Positions 1-8,639 of a DNA stretch of 64,000 nt are shown here, one piece after another (positions within the stretch are counted from its first letter, which is position 1; each line of letters begins with the position of its first letter). Source of the DNA: Gemmatimonadota bacterium (GTDB lineage: Bacteria > Gemmatimonadota > Gemmatimonadetes > Longimicrobiales > Gaopeijiaceae). The notes under the pieces are model-generated. The model did no database searches. It saw only the letters and a list, made by a program, of their open reading frames with translations, and was not told the origin of the DNA. Made by a program: the position numbers and the translations under genes. The stretch is taken from contig JAJEBW010000042.1 of the NCBI GenBank assembly GCA_022822325.1, positions 1 to 64,000 of the forward strand. The letters are read 5' to 3'.

Positions 1-140
1 ACTTCATCGAGCGTTACAACAACGGCTGGCTTCTGCAGCGGCACGGGTACATCACCCCGGCCCGTGCCCGCGAAAAGCTCAGCAGAAAGGCGGCCTGATG
101 TTTAGGCCGTCCACTTGTCCAGGAAACCGGAACCGGTACA
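1..140 (+). mobile_element. Right end of an IS3-family insertion sequence
   Basis: The first 98 bases encode the last residues of an IS3-type transposase, and the element appears to end at position 140. Read on the minus strand, the sequence from 140 inward starts TGTACCGGTTCCGG, which fits the TG...CA termini of IS3-family elements. The boundary is supported independently: the neighbouring ATPase gene reads as normal family sequence up to its conserved Glu-Arg-Asp, encoded just outside position 140, and becomes meaningless inside it. The left end and any target-site duplication lie outside the window, so copy completeness and activity cannot be judged. Confidence 0.7.
3..98 (+). CDS. IS3-family transposase (integrase core), C-terminal end only
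   Basis: Only the last 31 residues are visible, with TGA at 96-98. They contain FIERYNNGWLLQRHGY followed by TPARAREKL, the typical tail of the rve/DDE integrase domain in IS3-family OrfB proteins, where a Tyr-Asn and a Gly-Tyr-x-[ST]-Pro motif close the domain. The DDE catalytic residues would lie upstream, outside the window. The protein would cut and join the IS ends. Family assignment rests on this short tail alone, so the subgroup is not assigned. Confidence 0.65.
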   Translation, partial: FIERYNNGWLLQRHGYITPARAREKLSRKAA

Positions 141-809
141 GTCCCGTTCGACGACCGGGGCCACCACGGCCTGCCTGACGTATCCCCGCCACCTGCCTGG
201 GTTGCGGATGTGGACGGCGGCGCCCGGATAGCCTCCGAAGAAGATGTACTCGTCGAGCGCCACTCCAAACGCACGCTGCATTTCGTCGAGCGACCAGTGC
301 GCGACGGGGAATGGGTCGAACCTGCCTGCCAAGCTTTCATGGATTCCCGTCAACATCGCCCACGGGGCGGAGCCCAGGATCACCACGCGCAGTGGACAGC
401 CGGTACGTCGATCCCTGTCCCACAACCCTTTGACAACCCCGGACCAGTTCGGGATTCGCTGGATTTCGTCGAGCACCATCACGATGCCGCGGGAAGAATG
501 TTCCGCAGCGATGCGGGCGCGTTCCCAGCTTGAGACGAGCCACTCCGGTCCGGGCGTTTGCCCAGGGACCAGGACATGAACGGCAGGCGGAATGCCGAGT
601 GGCGGCTTGTCGGGCGTTGGGTCGTCGACAGGCAGGTACCAGCATGGAACACCGTCCTTTTCGAGGTCCGAGAGCGCCTGCAGGACCAGGGTGGTCTTGC
701 CGGTCTGTCTTGGACCCGTGACGGCGACCAGCCGCATCGGCCCATCCTCCTTCAGGAGGGTGGTCAGGCGGGCCACGTGAGGGCGCCGGTAGGGAGGCAG
801 GTATCGCAT
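102..809 (-). pseudogene. AAA+ ATPase (AAA_14/DUF4143 family) truncated by the IS3-family element
   Basis: The N-terminal ATPase half is intact: Walker A GPRQTGKTT at about residues 32-40, Walker B with MVLDEIQ near 111-117 and a sensor-like strand with LGSAPW near 145-150. The family normally continues for another 150-200 residues with a C-terminal nuclease-like DUF4143 domain. Here the family sequence stops at VVERD (residues 219-223), and the last 12 residues before the stop are read from the inserted element. The protein is therefore 235 residues instead of about 400 and probably inactive. Family members are of uncertain function, often in mobile or defence contexts. The ATG at 809 fits the start of homologues, with an Arg-Tyr near the N-terminus. 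Confidence 0.75.
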
Positions 810-816
810 GGATGGA

Positions 817-845
817 ATGATATGTTATTGAGCAAAAGCGCTCAA
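817..845 (-). promoter_or_regulatory. Candidate promoter of the truncated AAA+ ATPase gene
   Basis: On the minus strand TTGAGC (845-840) and TATCAT (822-817) are separated by 17 bases, close to the sigma-70 consensus TTGACA/TATAAT (4 and 5 matches of 6). The stretch is an AT-rich island in a very GC-rich region. The predicted transcription start would fall almost on the ATG at 809, implying a leaderless or nearly leaderless message. TTGAGC also forms a 6-bp inverted repeat with GCTCAA (828-833 and 840-845, 6-base spacer), which could be an operator. This is sequence inference only. Confidence 0.35.
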
Positions 846-953
846 GAACCTATCGTTCCGTTGGGAGCGCGAGGAACGGTCGCAGTCTCGTGACTCGGAT
901 CGACGTAAAACGAGGACCATCCGCCCGGGCGTCCACCGTGACCGCCCGCCCCC

Positions 954-2852
954 CTACCGCAACGGCAACCCCTCGCTCACCGCAATCTCGGCATCGCCCG
1001 CGGCCAGCCCCAGCTCGCGCGGCCAGCTTCCCCGCCAGTCGCGCAGCACCGCCCGCAGCCTTCCGTCGCGCCGGTCGGTGATCAGCGCCATCGGCCGCGA
1101 AGTGCGCGCGTCCAGGGTGACCGATTCGCCCGGACCGGTCAGCACGATCTCGGCCAGGGGGCCGTCGCGGTCGGGGTCGAAGGGCGCCGCGAAGACGAAG
1201 TGGCCGCCGCCGTGTTCGAGCGGGCGCATCGCAAAGCGGAAATCGAAGCGGAGCTCGCCCGCGGGACCGACGCCCGTCAGCCGGTAGGGGCCTTCGGAAG
1301 CGGGCAGCGTCGGCGGCAGATCGACATGGAAGGCCGGATCGAGGACCAGGCCGTCCGGACCGCTTCGTCCCCAGAGGAGGAGAGTCGGCCCATCCGGAGT
1401 CGTTTCCGCGCGCGCACCCGCCGGCCACGACCGCTCGACGCCGTCGGCCCCGCCGGTCATCCCGGCCCCCAGCCGGAGACCCGCCCCCGCGACGCCGCTC
1501 CTCCCCCCACCCCCCATCAGTCCCGCCTCCCGGGAGCGACGGAAGCCCAACGCGCGCGTGAAGTGGTAGTCGCTCACCCATTGCGGGTCGCAGTAGCCCA
1601 TCACGTCCTTGTAGAGCGCGGCGCTCACCACGCGTCCGCTCGCGAAGTCGTACCCCCAGGCCCCGATCTCGCCTCCGTGGTACGGATAGCGCGCGTCGGC
1701 CGCGGTCGCCCCGCCGCAGGGAGCGTGGCGCAGCCCCAGGTTGTGGCCCAGCTCGTGGGTCAGGGTGACGGGATCGGCCGCGCCCACGCTGGCCGGGTAG
1801 CCGATCTGGCCCAGACCGTCCCAGATGGCGTCCGCCTGAAGATCCAGCGCGCCATAGTAGTAGCCGCGCTCGCCCTCGCGAATCCGCAGATAGACCAGCT
1901 CGCCCAGCAGTTCGCCCCAGCCGGCCCCGGTCGCCAGGTCGGCGTTGGTGACGTAGCCCTCGTGGATGCGCACCGACATCTCGTGGATCGGCAGCAGAGA
2001 ACGCGCCACGCTCAGCTTCTCGCTCTCGGGCGTCACGTCGGCGACCCAGCGGCGGACGTCGTCGTTCGGATTCGCGGCCTGCACGATCGGCACCAGCACC
2101 AGGTCGAAGCGCGGCATCTTCACGGTCTCGATCCTCAGCCGTCCCTGCTCGGGGATGCGCCGCTTGCTCCCCGGCGCCAGCGGCACGGCGCCGTCTCGGT
2201 CCAAGGCGATCTCGAAGGTGAAACGGGGATTGATGAGCGCGCCCGGCAAGCGCACGTTGAAGGAATGGTCCAGTCGGCTTTCGTCGACCTCGGTGGGCAG
2301 GAGGCGGAAGGCGGGCTCCATGAGTTCGTTGCGGATCAGGGCGTCGTCGCGGTAGAAGAGCGCCTCGACCCGCGGCTGGTAGAAGCTGGGGCGGTCGCCG
2401 GTGAGGAAGACGCGCAGCAGAGCGTCGCGGCCGGCGATGAGCGGCACCCCGCGGGCCCGGTTCTGGACTCCCTGGGTGATGTACCAGACCGGGGCCGAGA
2501 GACGCAGCCGGGTGGGATTGATGCGCACGGTGGTGCGGGCGCGAAGCCCCGAGAGGCTGACCGAGACCTCGGTTTCGGCGAAGGCCAGGGCGCGCGCGGT
2601 TCCATCCCGGGAGATTTCGAGGGTGCCCGGTCCCCCGCTCTCCCATTGGGGACGAACCCAGTGCGGCAACGGCTCGATCGGGTCCCCGGCGGCGTCGAGC
2701 GCGCGCACCCGGAACTGCGCCGTCTCGCCGACCATCAGCATGGTGTCGGCGGGCAGGATCTCGAGCGCGACCGGTTTGCTTGTCGGTTCAAAGGAGAGAT
2801 CGCCGCAACCGCCGCCGAGCAGGACCGGAACGAGGAGAAGACCGCGCTTCAG
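954..2852 (-). CDS. Lipoprotein zinc metalloprotease (metzincin type), paralogue 1
   Basis: A secreted zinc-dependent protease by motif: HELGHNLGLRH near residues 363-373 is the metzincin HExxHxxGxxH signature, and DVMGYC about 60 residues later fits the Met-turn. An N-terminal Ig-like region follows a hydrophobic signal with a Cys near residue 16 (GGGC), suggesting lipidation. The C-terminal third shares a block with the paralogue at 3487-5358 (LLLWG, GPYRL, FVF, PMA, DW). No ATG fits: the best start is CTG at 2852, with AGGAGG six bases upstream and a 4-base CTGA overlap with the preceding gene. Predicted length is about 632 residues. The substrate is unknown. Confidence 0.75.
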   Translation of the reverse strand: MKRGLLLVPVLLGGGCGDLSFEPTSKPVALEILPADTMLMVGETAQFRVRALDAAGDPIEPLPHWVRPQWESGGPGTLEISRDGTARALAFAETEVSVSLSGLRARTTVRINPTRLRLSAPVWYITQGVQNRARGVPLIAGRDALLRVFLTGDRPSFYQPRVEALFYRDDALIRNELMEPAFRLLPTEVDESRLDHSFNVRLPGALINPRFTFEIALDRDGAVPLAPGSKRRIPEQGRLRIETVKMPRFDLVLVPIVQAANPNDDVRRWVADVTPESEKLSVARSLLPIHEMSVRIHEGYVTNADLATGAGWGELLGELVYLRIREGERGYYYGALDLQADAIWDGLGQIGYPASVGAADPVTLTHELGHNLGLRHAPCGGATAADARYPYHGGEIGAWGYDFASGRVVSAALYKDVMGYCDPQWVSDYHFTRALGFRRSREAGLMGGGGRSGVAGAGLRLGAGMTGGADGVERSWPAGARAETTPDGPTLLLWGRSGPDGLVLDPAFHVDLPPTLPASEGPYRLTGVGPAGELRFDFRFAMRPLEHGGGHFVFAAPFDPDRDGPLAEIVLTGPGESVTLDARTSRPMALITDRRDGRLRAVLRDWRGSWPRELGLAAGDAEIAVSEGLPLR

Positions 2853-3490
2853 GGCCCACCTCCTCCCAGCGCGTACCCGAAGCCGAGCTCGACGGTGAGC
2901 GCAGAGGCGTGGTCGCTGGCGGAGGCGGTGTTGGCGGAGAGCCAGCGATAGGAGACGCCCGGCAAAAAGCGGAAGGTCCCGGCCCCGATCGCGAGTCCGG
3001 CGCCGAATTGGAAGCCCACCCCGATCTCCGGATCCTCGCCCTCCTCGCCCGCCCGAGTGGCACCGACGAGAAGCGCCCCGCGCAGCCACGGCGTCCCGTA
3101 GTTGAGCTCGCCGCCCAGCGCGCCGTGATTGCCGACGATCGAGATGTTCTTGTCGCGGCAGAAGCCCTCTTCGCAGCCGAAGGCGGTCCGCACGAAGCCG
3201 GCGAAGGCCGAGAGCCTGGGGGTGAAGGACCGCTTGACCAGGGCCTCGAAGGAGAGCTCGGGCGCGATGTCGAGCGCGGCGGCCGATGCCGAATGACTCC
3301 CGACCGTGAGTCCCCCGCGCACCTCCACCTGAAGTCCGGACAGCCCGCCCGGATTCGCGGCGGAGGGCGGGGGCGGCGGCTGCGCGGCGAGCGGTTCGCC
3401 GGTGGCAAGGGCCAACGACGCGACGGCGAGGATGGCGGCGGAACGAATCGCGGCGGCGAGCGCGAATCCCCTGCCGACTGCGGCGCTCAC
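2849..3490 (-). CDS. Outer-membrane beta-barrel-like protein with signal peptide
   Basis: A 213-residue protein with a clear signal peptide (hydrophobic stretch ending ATGEPLAAQ) followed by alternating, glycine-rich amphipathic strands and a C-terminus of strand-like segments, as in small outer-membrane beta-barrels. Two Cys lie close together in GCEEGFCRD and could form a loop disulfide. The GTG start at 3490 overlaps the stop of the upstream protease gene (GTGA), and its own stop overlaps the next gene, so it is translationally coupled between two metalloprotease lipoproteins. No specific family is recognised. It may anchor, export or be processed by the neighbouring proteases, which is inference. 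Confidence 0.65.
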   Translation of the reverse strand: MSAAVGRGFALAAAIRSAAILAVASLALATGEPLAAQPPPPPSAANPGGLSGLQVEVRGGLTVGSHSASAAALDIAPELSFEALVKRSFTPRLSAFAGFVRTAFGCEEGFCRDKNISIVGNHGALGGELNYGTPWLRGALLVGATRAGEEGEDPEIGVGFQFGAGLAIGAGTFRFLPGVSYRWLSANTASASDHASALTVELGFGYALGGGGP

Positions 3491-5358
3491 CTCGCACCCC
3501 CCGGAATGCCATCGCTGACCAGGATCTCGGTGTCGCCCTCGACCAGGTTCATCCCCCCGCTCCAATCGTGCAGGAAGGCCCGCACCTGCCCCGTCTCGCG
3601 GTCTCGCACGATCGCCATCGGCGGCGAACTCCCCGCGGTCAGCTCGAAGCGGCCGGCCGGCCCCCACAGCGCCACCCGCTCCAGCGCCCCGTCGCGCTCT
3701 CGGTCGTAGGGCACGAGGAAGACGAAGCTCGCCCCGCCGTATTCCAGCGGCGAGGGGGTAAAGGCAAAGGAGAAGACGGTCTGGCCATTCGGACCGATCC
3801 CCTCCAGGCGGTAGGGACCGGGCTCCTCGGGCAGCGCGGGTTCGCTCTCCAGCAGGAAGGCCGGATCCATGCGGACCCCATCGTCGCCAACGTCGCCCCA
3901 GAGAAGCAACACTTGTTCCGGCGCTTGGCGGTCGGTGCGGGCGGCCGCCGCCGACCCCGTCTCGGTCTCGACCCGGTGTTCGTAGGCCCGGACGAAATGA
4001 TAGTCGCTCACCCAGTCGGGACTGCAATACCCCATCAGGTCGCGGTACTGCTCTGGATTGATCAGCCGATTGCGCCTGAGGTCGTAGCCCCAGACTCCCG
4101 TCTCGCCGTCGTCATACGGATAGCTCGGATCCGGGCCGGGAGCACTGCCGCAGGGAGCATGGCGCAGCCTCATGTTGTGCCCCAGCTCGTGCGCAAAGGT
4201 GCTCTCGCGGTCGGCGCCCACGCTGACGGATCGTCCGTCAACGTAACCGAGTCCCCCATATCGCGATCCTGAGGGTAACCGAACCACGCCGTAGTAGTAC
4301 CCTTCGCTGCCTTCCCTTCGCCAGAGCAACTCGACTTGCCTCAGGTACCGACTCCACCCGGTCCCCGTCGTCAAATCCACATCGGTGGTGAAGGTCTCGT
4401 GCACCCGCACCTCCATGTCGCCGATCGGCAGCAAGGTGCGCGCCATCTGCATCTGTTCGCTCTCGGCGGTGAGCCCGTTCGTCCAGGCGAAGACGCGCTC
4501 GTCGGGACTGAGCGACAGCAGGGTGGGAACGATCGTCTGAATGTGAACCGGCAGCCGCACCACCCCCAGATCCAGCACGCCGCTCTCGGGAATCCGCGTG
4601 GGGCTGCCGGGATCGGTGGGTACGACGCCCTCGGGATCCAGCTCGATCACCACGCCCGTCCCCGGTTCCAGCACCTCGCCCGGGATTCGCGCGTTGTAGG
4701 AACGATCCATCCGTCCCTCCTCCACCGCGTGGGGCAGCACGTCGGAGAGGGGGGTCATGTAGGTGGAGTGCACGACCTCGCCGTCGCGGTAGAAGGTCGC
4801 GGCCACATTGGGCTGGTAGAAGCTGGTCTCGTCGCCGATCGCGAAGACGCGCAGCATGGCGTCGCGGCCCGCCAGGATGGGAACGCTTCCCTCCAGATTC
4901 TGGATCGCCTGGTTGAGATAGGCGGCGCCCGCGGAGAGACGAATGCTCTCCGGATTGATTCTGAGTCCCGTCCACGCCTCCAGATCGGCCGACCGCGCGA
5001 TGATGCGGAGATCGCCGCCGCCCAGGCCCGTGACCGTCCCGTCGGATTCGAGTTCGATCGCCTGCGCGCGGCCCTGCACATGCCAGTCGGGAGGGGCCCA
5101 GGCGGGGGGACCGGGAATGGGATTGCCGCTCTCGTCGAGCACATTCACCGTGAGCTTCGTCCGGTCGCCCTCGATGATCAGGGTGTCGGCGGGAGTGATG
5201 AACATCGAAGCGGGAAGGGCGTCGGGTTCCAGCGCGAAATCGCCGCAGCCAACGCCGGCCGCCGCGCCGAAGAGCGCCGCCGCAAGGACGCCGACCCTCC
5301 TTCGCCGGGGATTCTCGCGGATGCGGATCGAATCTCCATTCAGGTTCGCTGACATCAT
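3487..5358 (-). CDS. Lipoprotein zinc metalloprotease (metzincin type), paralogue 2
   Basis: Second copy of the same architecture: signal sequence with Cys near residue 38, Ig-like N-terminal region (ITPADTLIIEGD), a catalytic domain with HELGHNMRLRH near residues 387-397, a Met-turn-like DLMGYC, and the shared C-terminal region. The three His and the catalytic Glu are present, although the Gly of HExxHxxG is replaced by Arg. The start is ATG at 5358 within ATGATG, overlapping the stop of the 3-keto-disaccharide hydrolase gene, so coupling with that gene is expected. About 623 residues. Similarity with paralogue 1 runs along the whole length, so the pair probably arose by tandem duplication. 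Confidence 0.78.
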   Translation of the reverse strand: MMSANLNGDSIRIRENPRRRRVGVLAAALFGAAAGVGCGDFALEPDALPASMFITPADTLIIEGDRTKLTVNVLDESGNPIPGPPAWAPPDWHVQGRAQAIELESDGTVTGLGGGDLRIIARSADLEAWTGLRINPESIRLSAGAAYLNQAIQNLEGSVPILAGRDAMLRVFAIGDETSFYQPNVAATFYRDGEVVHSTYMTPLSDVLPHAVEEGRMDRSYNARIPGEVLEPGTGVVIELDPEGVVPTDPGSPTRIPESGVLDLGVVRLPVHIQTIVPTLLSLSPDERVFAWTNGLTAESEQMQMARTLLPIGDMEVRVHETFTTDVDLTTGTGWSRYLRQVELLWRREGSEGYYYGVVRLPSGSRYGGLGYVDGRSVSVGADRESTFAHELGHNMRLRHAPCGSAPGPDPSYPYDDGETGVWGYDLRRNRLINPEQYRDLMGYCSPDWVSDYHFVRAYEHRVETETGSAAAARTDRQAPEQVLLLWGDVGDDGVRMDPAFLLESEPALPEEPGPYRLEGIGPNGQTVFSFAFTPSPLEYGGASFVFLVPYDRERDGALERVALWGPAGRFELTAGSSPPMAIVRDRETGQVRAFLHDWSGGMNLVEGDTEILVSDGIPGGAR

Positions 5359-6161
5359 CGTTCGGGCTCCTCTCGAATCCTGATCTTGCGGTACCACACC
5401 GGATCGCCGTGATCCTGAAGTCCGATGTGACCCTGTGCGGCCATGCCGTAGCGGGGCCAATCCGAAAACTTGGTGCGCGCCACCGCGTTGCGCCACTCTT
5501 CCGACCGCAGTTCGTACTCCAGGATCTTCTCGCCGTTCATCCAGTGCTCGACATGGTCGCCCCGAACCACGATCCGTCCGGCGTTCCATTCGCCTGCCGG
5601 GCGCGTGAGGTCGCGGCGGGGGGCGTGCAGTCCGTAGTTGGATCCCGCCGAGGTCTCGGGGGTGCGGCCGTCGCGGTGCCCGCCGTTGTCCAGGATCTGG
5701 TACTCGGGGCCGGTCCAGTAGGGGGCGACCTCCTCCTCCGTAACCCGGTAGAAGACGCCGCTGTTCCCCCCCGGCCCGACCCGCCACTCGAAGGCCAGCT
5801 CGAAGTCGCCGAACCTCTCGACGGTGACGAGATCGCCGCCTCCGCCGCCCGGCGCGAAGGCAAGAACGCCGTCCGCGACCGACCACGAAGCGGGAACGTC
5901 GTCCGCCCGGTAGCCGCGCCAGCCATTCAGGGTGCCGTCGAAGAGAAGCCGCCATCCCGCCGCGCGCTCGGCCTCGGTGAGGGTGTTCCGCGCGGTGGTC
6001 TGGGCCTTGAGGGAAAGCGCGGCCCCGGCGGTTTCGGGGAGCGCCCCGGGCAGCGATCCGGCCGCCGCGAGAAGCGCGGCCGCAAGGAGGAGGGCGCGGA
6101 TCGTCCGGGGGCGGGTCGTCCGGGCGGCGATCGAGAATCGGTTCGTTTCCGGCGTTTCCAT
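5355..6161 (-). CDS. 3-keto-disaccharide hydrolase domain protein (DUF1080)
   Basis: The sequence matches the DUF1080 family: FDGTLNGWRGY near the start of the mature protein, a concanavalin-like sandwich with GGGGGDLVT, EFEWR-like ELAFEWRV, GNSGVFYR, and the tail GHIGLQDHGDPVWYRKIRI, a hallmark of the family. Members cleave 3-keto-glycosides after oxidation of the sugar C3 by Gfo/Idh/MocA enzymes. A hydrophobic N-terminal segment (ALLLAAALLAAAG) indicates export. The ATG at 6161 has GGAGGA about 8 bases upstream; longer in-frame extensions lack this. Located just downstream of an isomerase/epimerase and an oxidoreductase, it fits a keto-sugar pathway. 268 residues. Confidence 0.85.
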   Translation of the reverse strand: METPETNRFSIAARTTRPRTIRALLLAAALLAAAGSLPGALPETAGAALSLKAQTTARNTLTEAERAAGWRLLFDGTLNGWRGYRADDVPASWSVADGVLAFAPGGGGGDLVTVERFGDFELAFEWRVGPGGNSGVFYRVTEEEVAPYWTGPEYQILDNGGHRDGRTPETSAGSNYGLHAPRRDLTRPAGEWNAGRIVVRGDHVEHWMNGEKILEYELRSEEWRNAVARTKFSDWPRYGMAAQGHIGLQDHGDPVWYRKIRIREEPER

Positions 6162-6213
6162 GGAGCTGTTCCTCCGTGGTCGGTGAAGGCGTCCCCGGTC
6201 GGCGAGGGCGGTT

Positions 6214-7218
6214 CTAGTCGGTGAAGGCGGCGTCGAAGGCGGTGCGCGCCGGGGGAAAATCGAGTGTGCGGACGAAGGCGCAGGCCTCGCGGGCACCGTG
6301 TTCGCGGTCCATCCCGGAGTCCTCCCACTCGACCGAGAGCGGACCGCGGTACCCGATCCGGTTCAGCGCCCGGATGATCGCCTCGAAATCGACGCGGCCG
6401 CGGCCGGGGGAGCGAAAATCCCAGTGGCGACGCGGATCTCCGAACTCGGTGTGGCCGCCGAAGACACCCGCCTCGGCGTCCCGGCCGGACCACCAGACGT
6501 CCTTGATGTGGACATGGCGGATGCGGTCGCCGAAGCGCCGGACGAAGGCGGCCGGGTCGAGGCCCTGGTAGGCCAGGTGGCTGGGATCGAAGTTGAGATG
6601 GAAGGCGGGGTGGCGCGAGATCGCTTCCAGCGCGCGCTCGGTGGAAGCGGTGTCGAAGGCGATCTCGGTGGGGTGGACCTCCAGCGCGAAATCGACGCCG
6701 TGCTCCGCGAAGACATCCAGAATGGGGGACCAGCGGTCGGCGAAGTCGCGGTAGCCGTCGTCGATCCAGGCGGGGGGGACGGGGGGGAAGGAGTAGAGGA
6801 GGTGCCAGATCGAGCTGCCGGTGAAGCCGTTGACGACCGATGCGCCGAGCCGGGCCGCCGCGCGCGCCGTGTCGGCCATCTCGCGGGCGGCGCGCCGCCG
6901 CACCCCCTCCGGGTCGCCGTCGCCCCAGATGCGCGCGGGCAGGATGGCGCGGTGGCGCTCGTCGATGCGGTCGCAGACGGCCTGGCCCACCAGATGGTTG
7001 CTGATGGCGTGCACCCGAAGGCCGTGGCGGGCAAGGAGTTCGCGGCGGCCATCGCAGTACCGGGGATTCGCGAGGGCGGCCTGGACCTCGAAATGGTCGC
7101 CCCAGCAGGCAAGTTCGAGGCCGTCGTAGCCCCAGAGCGCGGCCTTGGCGGCGAGCTCCTCCAGCGGCAGATCGGCCCACTGCCCGGTAAAAAGGGTGAC
7201 CGGACGCGGCGCGCTCAC
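6214..7218 (-). CDS. Sugar phosphate isomerase/epimerase (AP endonuclease 2-like TIM barrel)
   Basis: A TIM-barrel xylose-isomerase-like protein of 334 residues. Visible metal-site motifs include [19 protein letters not shown] and HVHIKDVWW, the usual Glu, Asp and His ligands of the AP_endonuc_2 family, and a C-terminal SVEWED. The GTG start at 7218 overlaps the stop of the upstream oxidoreductase gene (GTGA). Family members isomerise or epimerise sugars and keto-sugars; no signal peptide is seen, so it should act in the cytoplasm. Context with a Gfo/Idh/MocA enzyme and a 3-keto-disaccharide hydrolase suggests work on a keto-sugar released by that hydrolase. Confidence 0.85.
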   Translation of the reverse strand: MSAPRPVTLFTGQWADLPLEELAAKAALWGYDGLELACWGDHFEVQAALANPRYCDGRRELLARHGLRVHAISNHLVGQAVCDRIDERHRAILPARIWGDGDPEGVRRRAAREMADTARAAARLGASVVNGFTGSSIWHLLYSFPPVPPAWIDDGYRDFADRWSPILDVFAEHGVDFALEVHPTEIAFDTASTERALEAISRHPAFHLNFDPSHLAYQGLDPAAFVRRFGDRIRHVHIKDVWWSGRDAEAGVFGGHTEFGDPRRHWDFRSPGRGRVDFEAIIRALNRIGYRGPLSVEWEDSGMDREHGAREACAFVRTLDFPPARTAFDAAFTD

Positions 7219-8489
7219 CGGACCGTCCTCCGGGCCGCCGCCCCGCGGTCCCCCGCCCCCCCGGCCGCGGCGGTCCCGGTGGCCGGCGCCACCCACCCCC
7301 CCACCGCCGCCGATTCCACCACGGCCTCGACGAAGCGCATTCCGGCCAGGCCGTCCACATGATCGGGAAAGCCGCGTCCGTCCCCCTCCCCCTTCATCGC
7401 GCGGCCCCGAGTCGCGTCGCCCCCATCGGACCGGTCCCGCCCTTCGTCCCCCGATCCCCTTCCCCGAATCGCCCGGCCCACATTCCGGTACAGATTCGCG
7501 AAGGCCTCGATGAATCCCTCCGGATGCCCCGGCGGCAACCGCGTCGCCCGCGCGGCGGCCATTCCCACGCCGCTTCCTCCGCGGGTCAGCGTTCGGCGCG
7601 GCCCGTCGGCGGCAAGAATCTCCAGGCGGTTCGGCTCCTCCTGGCTCCAGAGCAGCCCCGCGCGGTCGCCGTAGATGCGCAGCGCCAGCCCGTTCTCCTC
7701 GCCCGTCGCCACCTGGCTGATCGCGTAGACGCCGCGCGCCCCGCCCGCGAAGCGCACCAGCACCGTCGCGTCGTCCTCCAGCTCGCGCCCCGGCACGAAG
7801 GTCGCGAAGTCGGCGAAGACGGCCGCGGTCGCCAGCCCGGTCACGTGCCGCACCAGATTGTCCAGGTGGGTGCCGATGTCCGCCACCGCCGACGATGGTC
7901 CCGCCTGCGCCGGATCCTGCCGCCATTCGGCCTGCCTGTGACCGGTCGCTTCGAGCCGCGTCGCCAGCCACCCCTGCAGATAGCGCGCCACCACCTTCCG
8001 CACCCGCCCCAACCGCCCCGACCGCACGATCTCGCGCGCCTCGGCGATCATCGGGTAGCCGGTGTAGTTGTGGGTCAGGGCGAAGACGAGCCCGGTGCGC
8101 TCCACGGCACGGCAGAGCTCCTCCGCGTCGGCCGCGGTGGTGGTCATCGGCTTGTCGCAGACGACGTGGAAGCCCGCGTTCAGGAAGGTGGCCGCGATGG
8201 GGTGGTGGAGGTGGTTGGGGGTGACGATCGCGACCGCGTCGATGCGGCTGGCGCTCGGGCGCGCGGTTTCCCGCCCGGCCATTTCGCGCCAGGAATCGTA
8301 GACGCGGCCGGGATCCAGTCCCAGTGCCCGCCCCTGTTCGCGGGAGCGCTCCGGGTGCGACGAGAAGGCGCCCGCGACGAGCTCCCACTCCCCGTCGAGC
8401 GCGGCGGCCATCCGGTGCACCGCCCCGATGAAGGCCCCCGGACCCCCGCCGACCATCCCGTAGCGAATCCTGCGCGGTGAATGGCTCAC
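7215..8489 (-). CDS. Gfo/Idh/MocA family NAD(P)-dependent oxidoreductase
   Basis: Rossmann-fold dehydrogenase: [12 protein letters not shown] at the N-terminus binds the dinucleotide, [11 protein letters not shown] and [10 protein letters not shown] are the family hallmarks (the Lys in the C-D-K-P motif is catalytic), and [11 protein letters not shown] carries the conserved His. Known members oxidise the sugar C3 or reduce keto-sugars. Start is set at GTG 8489, with AAGGTG eight bases upstream; GTG at 8498 and ATG at 8594 are possible. Odd: a Gly/Asp/Arg-rich low-complexity stretch of roughly 30 residues (about 335-367) lies between two helices of the C-terminal domain. About 424 residues, translationally coupled to the next gene. 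Confidence 0.85.
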   Translation of the reverse strand: MSHSPRRIRYGMVGGGPGAFIGAVHRMAAALDGEWELVAGAFSSHPERSREQGRALGLDPGRVYDSWREMAGRETARPSASRIDAVAIVTPNHLHHPIAATFLNAGFHVVCDKPMTTTAADAEELCRAVERTGLVFALTHNYTGYPMIAEAREIVRSGRLGRVRKVVARYLQGWLATRLEATGHRQAEWRQDPAQAGPSSAVADIGTHLDNLVRHVTGLATAAVFADFATFVPGRELEDDATVLVRFAGGARGVYAISQVATGEENGLALRIYGDRAGLLWSQEEPNRLEILAADGPRRTLTRGGSGVGMAAARATRLPPGHPEGFIEAFANLYRNVGRAIRGRGSGDEGRDRSDGGDATRGRAMKGEGDGRGFPDHVDGLAGMRFVEAVVESAAVGGWVAPATGTAAAGGAGDRGAAARRTVR

Positions 8490-8639
8490 GGCGGACACCT
8501 TCGGCGGCAGCCGGAACCAATCCGCGCCCGCGCCTCCCGCCACAAGACCGTACGCTCCCCGCCGGCGCCGCCGACCCGGTCCAGCCGCGCGCACGCCCGC
8601 ATTCTCGCCTCCTCTCCACCGGCCCCTACCACCGCTCCC

